In this document: positions 55,270 through 64,000 of the stretch, one piece after another
Position numbering within the stretch: the first letter of the stretch is position 1
Layout: the number at the start of each line of letters is the position of its first letter
Assembly: GCF_963678635.1 (NCBI RefSeq)
Contig: NC_087065.1
Location: 63,890,973-63,954,972 of the forward strand
DNA from: Symsagittifera roscoffensis
Taxonomy: Eukaryota > Xenacoelomorpha > Acoela > Convolutidae
Length of the DNA stretch: 64,000 nucleotides
Direction of reading: 5' to 3'
The notes under the pieces: model-generated
Database searches by the model: none
The model's input: only the letters and a program-made list of their open reading frames with translations
Told to the model about the DNA's origin: nothing
Program-made: the position numbers and the translations under genes

Positions 55270-58200
55270 ATGCCGAACTCTACTTCTATCGCGACACCTG
55301 TTCCTTGCCAGCAGTGCGGAAAAATACTGAGCTCTAAAAGGAACTTGAGAAGACATGAGCAAAAAGTTCACAAGATCCTTCCTCCCCCTCCTCCTCAAAC
55401 TGTTTGCGATGAGTGTCTAGAGTCATTCGAGAGTTTGTCGGAAGCCCGAGAGCACGTCGAGCTGGTACATGACATGACTTCGAATAGTCATTGTATCTAT
55501 TGCCATACAATATTTCTCACCGCGGAAAGCTATGGACAACACTTGCTGAAGAAGCACGCATTGCCTGTTTGGGACGGCATTGAGACGACGTCTTCCGCTG
55601 CCCCAACGGAAAGCGCGTTCAGAGGCAAATTGCGTCGATACGATCTCAAAGTTGGTGAAAAAGAAATGGATTTGCTTCAAGTCATGATGCAAAACAAGGA
55701 GGAAATAGATGCTCTTATACTGGAAAGGGTCAAAGAGGGTCCGAACAAGGTGCAATTCCATGTGGAAGTGGGAATGATCAAAATTCCCACTGCGCAAGAC
55801 GGGGACAGTGGAAACTTCGAAAGGACCATGCTGTTTCTGAACACTAAGACATTGACAGTGTACTTCGAGGGAATAGCTGGGGTTCAATTCTTGGAACTGA
55901 TTGAACATATGGTCAACCAAGTCAATTCGTTCTCTTCTCATGGTAGCGGATGGATTATTGACAGAATTGAAAAATTGCAAATCAGTTTCGCGGCCTTCTC
56001 ACCAATAAGAGCAGGATCCTACCTCGAGCTACCTGATGCACTCAGCGCAGCATCTACTCTGCTCACAAATATCAACACTAAAGATGATGACCGTTGCTTT
56101 CTCTACTCCTTTGTTGCCGCATATCACAATGTGAATGAGCCGGCCCTCTACCCCACATCTAGACGGTGGCTGGAGAAAAACAAAGTCTCAACCTACAATC
56201 TCGACAAAGAAGGAATTGTGAAAATCAATGGGGAATACGAAATGCCAATGGGTCTGATGGATATGGACAGATTTGAAAAGTTGAACAATTGTCAAATCAA
56301 CGTCTTCCGGTAAGCAAATTCTAATTTCCTTCTAAAAATTTTAAAATTCCTTCAATAATGTTCTTCACCTATTCAAACACCCTTTTTATTTCATTTCAAA
56401 CCTAGGTATAAAAATTATTTTTCTGTTCAGGTACAACGATGGCGAATTGTTGCCCATAAGAGTATCGAGCAGATTCACTACTAGCCTGATTGTGGACTTG
56501 TTGCTGCTGACAGATGGATCAAAATATCACTATGTGTTGATAAGTGATCTCCAGAAACTGGTCGAGTACGTGCGGCACAAAGTGCACCGATTTCAATCTG
56601 AGATTTGTCGCAAATGTTTCCACACATGCGCTTCATTCGAAACTTTGAGAAGACATCAAGAACTGTGCTACCAAGACGAAGATGTCGTCATAACAATGCC
56701 CAAGCCGGGAAAAGATGACCACAAGTTCAAAAACTTAACAGCTCGTTGGTACGTACCCAGAGTAATCTACTTTGATTTGGAGTCACTGCTCTTACCAGTA
56801 TACGGACCGCAACCTGATCCGCGAAAATCTAGCACGCAAACAATTGAAATCCATCAACCGTGCGGCTACGCGTTAGCAGTAATCGAATTTGGGAAAAAAG
56901 ACCTGTTAAAGTTTGAGCTTAAAAGAGGACCGAATGTGATGGAAGAGCTAATTAGCTCCCTTGAATCGTTAGCGAGACAAATTTACGTAGAAAAAAGGAA
57001 ATATTACACTTTCACTGGTATGACAGACCAGGAACGGGAAGATGCTACAATTTGTTGGATATGCGAGAATGATTTTTCCGACAATGATCAAGTGGTACTT
57101 GATCATTGCCATTACACCAACAAGTTTCTGGGTTGGGCACACAATGAGTGTAACGTTAATAGAAAAACAACAAATTACATTCCAGTGGTAGCTCATAATT
57201 TGTCAAATTATGATTTACACTTTATAATCAAAGCGCTGGCAAAAAGCGATTCGGAAAACACTTTTTCCGTAATACCCGCATCTGAAGAAAAATATATATC
57301 CTTGACAATCTCAGTCTACATAAAAACGTACACGGACAAAAACGGAAAAATCAAAAAACTCTACGAAAATCTGAGATTCATCGATTCGTATAGGTTCATG
57401 CTAGCATCGTTGGCAAAACTTGTCGATAATTTGCCCAACGAAAAGTTTTTTCTGCTGGAGAACTATTTTGAAAAACTCGGCCACTCACGTGAAAAAGTCA
57501 GTCTGTTGAAACAGAAAGGGCATTACCCCTACTCATACTTCAACTCATTCGAAAAATTCCGAGAAACTCGCCTTCCCCCACGAGCAATGTGGAAAAATAG
57601 TCTAACAGGAGGGGATGTGAGTGTTTCAAGAAGCGAGTACAATCATGCCCTTAAAGTTTTCACCGAACTGAAGTGTGGCTCACTTGGTGATTACCACGAC
57701 TTGTACTTGACTACAGATGTGCTATTGCTTGCTTCCGTTTTCGAAGCTTTTCGTGAAGTTTGCTATCAAACATACGGGCTGGATTGCGCCTGTTACTTCA
57801 CGGCAAGTAACCTTTCCGGGGACGCCTTTCTAAAAGTTTGTAAGCCCGAACTGAAACTCTTAACGGACCGTGAACATCTAGACCTTGTGCAGCGAATGAT
57901 ACGAGGAGGCATGTCGTCGGTTTACGCGCGCCGATTTTACAAAGCAAACAATAAATACCTCGACGATTTTTCGCCCTCAGAACCATCAAGCTACATCCTC
58001 AATATTGATGCAAACAATTTGTACGGGGGGATAATGAAACACTGCCCTTTGCCCTTAAACGATTTTTCAATAGTTGAAAAAAGTCTGGCAGACATACTGC
58101 TCACCAGCGAAACCTCAGAGTGGGGTTATATAGTTGAAGTCAATTTAACCATACCCGAAGAGCTTCACGACTTCTTTGCTGATTACCCCCTTGCCCCCTC

Positions 58201-59850
58201 TCGTGAAGTAGTGGACATCGGTGCAATGAGCAACGAGCAAGTCGACATGTTGGGAAAATTGGGAATCACCACACTGCCAAAAGTGCCAAAGCTTCTACAG
58301 ACCTTGCATCCTAAAGAAGGTTATGTTTTGCACTACCTTACCCTAAAATTGTACCATGAGCTGGGAATGAAAATAACTCACCTCGGAAAAGTTCTTCAGT
58401 TCCGCCAAAGTCACTGGATGGCACCCTTTGTCGACCTCAACACCCGCCTACGAAAAGCCGCGGTAAATAAATTCCAGGAGAACTTCTACAAGCTAATTGT
58501 TAATTCAGCTTTCGGTAAGACAATGGAGTCTAAGTTAGGAAGAAAGAAGCTGGAGATTGTAAGGAATGAGAGAGAACTTTTACAAAAAACAGCTCTGAGC
58601 ACAATGAAAAGCTTTCAAATCATTGACGATCAATTAGCCACAATTAGCTTTTCAGTAACAAAAATATTGTGGGATAAACCTATGATAGTTGGTGCGACCA
58701 TCCTAGACCTCGCCAAGCGTTTCATGTTTCAGTTTCACTATCAAAAAATGAAACCAAATCTAAACTTGGAACTCCTTTACTCCGACACGGATAGTTTTAT
58801 TTACGCCATAAAAACTGATGACGTTTACCGTGACTTGGAGAAAATAAAAGCTGATTTCGACTTTTCAAATTACGATAAGGACCATTTCTTGTTCGAGGAT
58901 ACCAACAAGAAAGTTGTGCTGAAGTTCAAAGACGAGACTGGTGGGAAGCCGATCAGAGAATTCATCGCCCTAAAACCGAAACTATATTCGGTCGTCCTTA
59001 ATGGTAAATAAAATTTAAGCCACCCTTCCACCCCCCATTCCTACCTTTTACAGAACAAAAATACCACCACCAACCTACCTACACCCCTTAATTTGTTGCA
59101 TTAAACTATGGGCATTTAGCTGATTTAGGCAACATTATACAATGTTGCCTAAACGTTGATTTATCTGACAACATATTCCCTCTTGTTTCCTCTTTTTTAA
59201 TCATAATTTAGAGTCTTCTGCTCTTTTTTGGTAAAATGAATCAAATTTTGTTCGGTATAAATTGAGTTGCTGAAGTGAAATGAAGCTATCCCCAACGTTG
59301 TAGAAAAGAATAATAATTTTGCTATTGTTTAGAAGGCACTCAAAAATTGAGTGCCAAAGGAATTAAACGGAGTGCACAGAGAGAACTGGTCCACCAAACC
59401 TTCAGGGACACATTATTCACTGGAAAAACAATGAGAGTATACAACTATAATATAGTTTCGAAAGGTCACACCAATATGACAGTGAAACAAAACAAACTTG
59501 CATTATCACCATTCGACTCAAAACGTTTTCTACTTTTCGACGGAATTTCGACAGTGCCCTTTGGCCATAAAGCCGCTGAAGAAAATGCTTTTCTAGAAGA
59601 CATTTACATGGACACCGAGTGGGCCAACTCATACAATGAAACTGATAACAGTTCTCCCGATTTTACACTCCCGGATTGGGGATTTTTACAGCGGCCCTAC
59701 TCAGAAGCAGAGCTGCAAGAAGAAGAAGAAGCTTCTAGTAGCCGAGTCCGTGAACGTCCCCCTATAAAAAACCCATTTATTTTATCTGAAGCTTCAGAAG
59801 AACGACCATCTAAAAAACACCGCAAAGAAAACCAAAACAATAAACATTAA
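55270..59850 (+). CDS. Protein-primed family B DNA polymerase, 3 exons
   Basis: It replicates the element from its ends. Exons 55270-56309, 56431-59003 and 59333-59850 give 1376 residues. Introns run GTAAGC...TTCAG (121 bp) and GTAAAT...TTTAG (329 bp). Three C2H2 fingers open the protein (C13/C16/H29/H34; C46/C49/H62/H67; C75/C78/H91/H96). Exonuclease motif I is D462-x-E464 (YFDLES). An HNH/endonuclease VII-like zinc segment follows (CWICENDF ... LDHCHY ... AHNECN, about 555-587). Exo II is HNLSNYD (602-608). Polymerase motif A is DANNLY (D873), motif B KLIVNSAFG, motif C YSDTDS (D1132, D1134), then KLY (1197-1199). Exon 3 restores the conserved end (ALSPFDSKRFLL, then FGH), followed by a long charged tail. 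If intron 2 is kept, translation stops three residues into it. Confidence 0.95.
59124..59153. repeat. Perfect hairpin in polymerase intron 2
   Basis: TTTAGGCAACATT and AATGTTGCCTAAA form 13-bp arms around the loop ATAC. It lies near the middle of the 329-bp intron. Confidence 0.9.
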
Positions 59851-59925
59851 AGTCTGAAACATATATTTTCAGATGATTTTTACTCTTCGTCCTTTTTATA
59901 CTTCGACTTGTATATGTTTTGGTTT

Positions 59926-60132
59926 TTACCAATTTACAACTAATAAAATACTCGTATTGAGCTCAATCACTGTTTTAACATAAATAGCTTCAGGCAAATA
60001 AACTAGTAGACACAAACCAAGTGTTAATTCAAACAAATGTGTGAAATCCTTAGGCTTGTTTTGAATAATAAACTTTAATAGCATGACAAATCTTTGACGA
60101 AAAGAAAGAAAGCCAGGAAATGATATCCACAT
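59926..60132 (-). CDS. Possible small minus-strand Polinton protein (68 aa)
   Basis: A hydrophobic small frame (FELTLGLCLLVYLPEAIYV near the middle) between the polymerase stop and the right terminal repeat, convergent with the polymerase. It has no recognised family and no start context strong enough to prove it. In AT-rich DNA a frame of this size can arise by chance. It is reported because the rest of the element is densely coding. Confidence 0.25.
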   Translation of the reverse strand: MWISFPGFLSFRQRFVMLLKFIIQNKPKDFTHLFELTLGLCLLVYLPEAIYVKTVIELNTSILLVVNW

Positions 60133-60228
60133 GAAACTAGGACGAAAAAAGAAAAGTTCAGGAATTAGGACGATTAATTTTAATTATCGCGGGAAAAGGG
60201 ACCGCTTTCAAAGGAATTAGAAGGAATT

Positions 60229-60442
60229 ATTGTATCGCGTCCCGGTTGTTGAGCTCAGCTTAACAAGATCCTAAGGAGGGGGTCTTTTACTTTAGGGGTG
60301 GGAACTTGCGATCATTTACAAAATCCTAGGATAGGGGTCCTCCAAAAAATTAAGGACCCCTTTCCTAGGATTTTGCTTTACGTGAGGACCCCCCCCTTAG
60401 GAAGGACCCCCCCCCTTAGGATCCGGGACACGATACAATACT
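60229..60442. repeat. Polinton terminal inverted repeat, right
   Basis: Runs from TTGTATCGCGTCCCGG to GGGACACGATACAATACT. These two ends are themselves inverted copies of each other. The centre, AAAATCCTAGGATAGGGGTC against GACCCCTTTCCTAGGATTTT, pairs with one mismatch. The whole block is thus a ~214-bp quasi-palindrome. It pairs in reverse with 42176-42355 and extends ~15-18 bp further outward than the left end. Confidence 0.92.
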
Positions 60443-60444
60443 AC

Positions 60445-60549
60445 TAGCCGCTCACCCCCAGTAGAAACAGTTATTGGATAAGTGAGGTTCGGAGATATAA
60501 ACCGCTTCCCAGAAGGAGGTACAGACTTACACTCACCCCAGAGTGAGGT
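60445..60549 (+). repeat. 105-bp direct repeat flanking the Polinton, right copy
   Basis: Identical to 42071-42175. It begins two bases after the inferred right terminus and continues into a comparatively GC-rich stretch (ACAGAGGTAACACCACCCTC...) that the left copy lacks. Confidence 0.97.
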
Positions 60550-61701
60550 ACAGAGGTAACACCACCCTCCATCTAAAGAAGACGAGAAACCCCACCCCCT
60601 GTGGAGTACCCTTCTACCCCTTACCCATCTTTCCTTGCCATTTGGCAGAAACTAGACACTAACCCCGACAGCTGCAGTTAGGCTGGACAGAAAAACATTT
60701 TTGCTATATCAAGTTTGCTTTCTGTAGCACATAGAATTTTTAAAACTCATTTATCGAACAGTTCGGATGTGAATTCATTGTGAAAGTTTTGGGTCTTTTT
60801 TGTGCACAGTCATTATGCGTAACCGTTTGTGCAATAGCACAAAAAACTCATATCTCCTGCTTCAGTTTAGGGTGTGTTTTACGCGCAACTTATTGTGTCT
60901 AACATTTTGTCCAATATCGCAAACATCTCAGTTCTCCTCTCATAAAGATGAGCATAATTTTTTTTGGCAGTTTTGTGCTTGACCTCTTGTTCTTCCCCGT
61001 TTGTGTAACTTCACGAAATTTCAATCCCTCGGTTTTAGATTGTTCAATTGTTTTAAAGTTTTTGGGCACCGTTTTGTTTCCAACTTTTTGTGTACCTTCA
61101 CAAAAGTTTATGTTTTCTGAGTTTTTGCCAATAATTCCGTGTTATAATTATACGAATTTGATTGCAAAATTATCATGCAAATTCTTATGGTGTTCAGCCG
61201 AATAGTTTCGTCCTGCAGCATTTCTGCTCATCAACTGTTATTGTATTCAGTTTTGCTCATTCAATCAATCATCAAAAAACAGTTTTTAGCCTGAACTCAA
61301 CAGCGGCGTTGCAGAAAAGAAATAGACAGCAACTAGCAATCCTTATACATTGAATGACAACATTGCTCTTTTAGAGCTAGCAGCTCTTTGGTCTATCAAA
61401 CAATTACATTGCAAACCAAATGCCTTCAACTAATTTCACTGGGAACATTAATTATAAACCACAATCAACCATATTACCACGTAATCAAAACAAATACCGA
61501 AATCATCGTTCGTTGAAACTGCCGAAACTCGTGTCCAGAAGTTTGACGGAGATCCGTCCAATAGAATGATCGGATTAACATGTTAAGATTGGCATTCAAA
61601 CTTCACAAGCAAGGAAAGAATGAGCTATCTACAAACACTGGATGTAGGATCGGCTAGAGAAGCCATATCGGGATTCATTTCAGCCCTGATTTTTTCGTTA
61701 A

Positions 61702-62291
61702 GTTTTACATGAACTCAACCGAACATTCGAGAATTGGAAACTTGTTGCCGCTTTAATAATAGAGTTGTAGTCGTGGCAAATACCTAAACTGAAAGACTGT
61801 ACGGTTCTGATCAACTGCGCCGCTTTTCTCAGAAAACTGGTCCAATTTTTTAGTGCTCATGGGTTTAACGCCGCCCCAAAGTCAAGCTACTTGCTGAGAA
61901 TAGCCAGGAGTCGGTTACATCTTTCACTAAAATGAAGTGGAGTGAATATCTGATTGACAAAACATAGCATATCCGGGCCTCCAAGATTTTTTTATGGTTT
62001 TACATGAACTCAACCGAACATTCGGGAATTGGAAACTTGTTGCCGCTTTAATAAAAGAGTTGATGTCGTGGCAAATACCTCAACTGAAAGACTGTACAGT
62101 TCTGATCAACTGCGCCGCTTTTCTCAGAAAACTAGTCCAATTTTTTAGTGCTCATGGGTTTAACGCCGCCCCAAAGTCAAGCTACTTGCTGAGAATAGTC
62201 AGGAGTTGGTTATATTTTTCACTAAAATGAAGTGGAGTGAATATCTGATTGAAAAAACATAGCATATCCGGGACTCCAAGAGTTTTTATGG
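61702..62291 (+). repeat. Tandem duplication, 295-bp unit, two copies
   Basis: Units 61702-61996 and 61997-62291 run from GTTTTACATGAACTCAACCG to CCAAGA-TTTTTTATG. About 95% appears identical, with scattered single-base changes. Copy 2 can be read as a 78-residue open frame; copy 1 carries a stop in the same frame. No family is recognised. Confidence 0.92.
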
Positions 62292-62317
62292 TGAATGGAT
62301 AGACAGGGAGGAGCCTG

Positions 62318-62394
62318 TTAACTTTTCCAAGCAACCATAAACTCCACAAAAACCCATCCTCTCGGCAAACAACAGCAATTTTTTGAGGCAAAAA
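62318..62394 (+). repeat. Inverted repeat, left arm (~75 bp)
   Basis: Matches the reverse complement of 63926-64000: CAACCATAAACTCCA, AAAACCCATCCTCTCGGCAA, ACAACAGC and TTTTTTGAGGCAAAAA. There are a few mismatches and a short indel. The right arm reaches the end of the window. Confidence 0.9.
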
Positions 62395-63925
62395 AAAGTA
62401 ATACTCAACCTCCAAATCACTAGAAAGAAAGCTTCAATTTTTCAAATGGTCAACTAACAATTGAGCTATCCGATTGACTCATTACATCGATGAAATCTGT
62501 CACTTGAATGAGTAGTTTGTTGAACTCTTATTTTTGAACTACAATTTCAGGTTTGGATTTTTGAGCTACATTTTCAACTGCACTCAAAATGACTGGGGTA
62601 CACAAAATGACTTGAAGCATTTTTCAGTTTGTCTGAAAAAGTAGATGCTAGCGATGTAGCAGTACTTTTCAGGAAATTTTTTGAGGGGTGATAAAATGCC
62701 TAGGAAGGCTACGAAAGGTGATATCAAGGCGATGATGACTTAGAATGATTAAGCACTGTTTAATATCGAAAGGCGCCCTAATACTTCAAATTTGTCACTG
62801 AAGAATCAAATATGAACCTTTGTCAAAATCAGAACTGCAAGTATTAATTCAAAAATGTTCGGCCTTTTTCTGTTAACTTTTTGTTTCTCGGAGAGTCTTT
62901 AAAGGTTTTCCCTCAAACCTCGTCTGCTGAGAGCATCAAGGCTATTGAAGATTGCTCTAAGTGTTCTGAGTTCTATGGCTAAAAATTCAAAAACACGAAA
63001 TTATTGGTAATATCAGTGTTTTTTTTTCTTCAGAACTAAAGTTTTATTGTTGTTTTGTGATTTTCTTCGAAATTAGTAAATATCAGGTGCTCCGTCTCTG
63101 TTGCAGAACACTACTCCTTTGGTTTATTTTGAAAAGAAGTTAAATTTTTCCACGGTCTGTAATCCTGATTTTGTAGTGAAGTTATTGCTGAGATGTTTCG
63201 TTAATGAGTAATTGATCATGTCTCACCCGATCATAACTCTCGCTGTTTTAATCACATCGTTTCTGAGAAAATATTGATCAATTTTCTTTTTGGTTAAACA
63301 AAGTCCGGGAATTGCAATGACTAAATTCTTCAATTCACGTTGTTGTCTCTGTGGTATGGTCTGGATAGCGTGATACAAAGAGCACGCTCCGCGATTCATA
63401 AATGACTCAAGGAGAATTTCTTTAAGATTGTTAAACCGAACACGCTTCACTTATTAAATTTTTTCAACAGAATTTTTGTACCGTTTATTTAGTCCATGAA
63501 CAGGAATTTATTTTTACAGGCCGAGAGAGTGTTTAAACTATGTACAGAAGAAAGAGCAGATGAATGTAATGACAACAAGTCTTAGCAGAATAATGCACGC
63601 TTGGAAGTTCACTGGTGAACAGTTAGGCATAAAGCATTTGCAGGATAATTTTGCACTCAAAACTGGCATAATTATAACACGGATTTGTTGGCAGAAGTGC
63701 AGAAAATAGACAACGGTGACAGGGAATTGAATTTAAGTGAAGATCACAAAAAGTTTAAAACAATAGAAAACGAACAAACTTCCAAACTAATTTCCCAAAC
63801 TAAAATAGAGAGATTGAGCTTATGTGAAAATGCACAAATGGGGAAGAACAATAGGTCAAGCAAGAAATGTAAAAAAACTGGTTTTTGAAGTTTTCTTTCC
63901 AGTGATTTGGATGTTGAACGTTTAA

Positions 63926-64000
63926 TTTTTGCCTCAAAAAACGGCTGTTGTTTGCCGAGAGGATGGGTTTTTGGAGTTTATGGTTGCCTGGAACTGTTAA
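63926..64000 (-). repeat. Inverted repeat, right arm (cut by window end)
   Basis: Partner of 62318-62394. The 1.5-kb interior contains no recognised transposase. Whether the arms are the ends of a mobile element cannot be decided, as the outer boundary of this arm is not visible. Confidence 0.85.

Larger units (their letters stand above)
42176..60442 (+). mobile_element. Polinton/Maverick virus-like transposon, apparently complete
   Basis: About 18.3 kb, within the usual size for Polintons. It carries the full hallmark set: protein-primed DNA polymerase B, rve-type integrase, FtsK/HerA-type packaging ATPase, adenain-like protease, and major and minor capsid proteins. Several accessory genes are also present. 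All hallmark frames are open without shifts or internal stops. The right end reads ...CGATACAATACT, giving a 5'-AG end on the other strand, as described for Polintons. The left end lacks the matching outer ~18 bases. It lies downstream of OMA1 exon 5 in the same orientation. It could be a resident transposon or an integrated virus of the adintovirus kind; the gene set fits both. Confidence 0.95.
60550..64000. other. Right flank of the Polinton: no confident gene
   Basis: If OMA1 continues, this is still its intron 5. The first ~130 bp are comparatively GC-rich and look like part of another repeat. I searched for the missing OMA1 zinc-ligand region (EADxxG) and did not find it. Short frames at 63223-63450 (minus) and 63685-63888 (plus) have no recognised domains. 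A tandem duplication and an inverted repeat are listed separately. Confidence 0.6.

Noticed and set aside
59347-59850. Separate gene after the polymerase
   Set aside because: It begins only at a TTG, and a phase-correct intron joins it to the polymerase, completing the conserved polB C-terminus.
63521-63590. OMA1 downstream exon (AERVFKLCTEERADECN after a TTTACAG)
   Set aside because: The EERADE string resembles the EADxxG region only superficially; flanking conserved residues are absent and a stop follows soon.
63223-63888. Two small frames near the window end (75 aa minus, 67 aa plus)
   Set aside because: No recognisable domain, no splice or start evidence, and chance frames of this size are common here.

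Overview
This is a nuclear genome window from an invertebrate metazoan. It is AT-rich with many T-rich introns, GT-AG spliceosomal introns, animal housekeeping genes and dense interspersed repeats. I cannot name the species. There are no prokaryotic signals.

Layout. Positions 1-7.8 kb are repeat-rich intergenic DNA. An HP1/chromobox gene with three coding exons spans 7864-12737, a five-exon deoxyhypusine synthase gene spans 16172-19002, and a single-exon XPC/Rad4 gene spans 20807-23731. The first five coding exons of the mitochondrial metalloprotease OMA1 lie between 23975 and 40715. Its C-terminal exons are not seen in the window. All host genes are on the plus strand. Their introns and spacers are packed with MITEs, tRNA-derived SINE-like units, a composite element with ~165-bp core repeats (two arrays), a young ~254-bp tandem array, a dead Tc1/mariner copy and several hairpins.

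The main object is a complete, apparently intact Polinton/Maverick (virus-like transposon) at 42176-60442, lying downstream of OMA1 exon 5 and so probably in an OMA1 intron. From left to right it encodes two unrecognised proteins, an RNase H-like candidate, a PC4-like protein, a small protein, a membrane protein, the packaging ATPase, two small conserved Polinton-type proteins, a retroviral-type integrase, minor capsid protein, a basic core (pX-like) protein, major capsid protein and an adenain-like protease. These are packed with short overlaps. A separate module follows (two minus-strand genes and one plus-strand gene) bounded by near-perfect 114-bp inverted repeats. Last comes a three-exon protein-primed DNA polymerase B. 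Together they would provide integration, self-primed replication, capsid building, genome packaging and capsid maturation.

Unusual points: each terminal inverted repeat is itself a long quasi-palindrome; the element is flanked by 105-bp direct repeats; and the internal inverted-repeat module carries a second PC4-like protein and a protein with an HUH-like HYH motif. The last 3.4 kb of the window holds more repeats and no confident gene.
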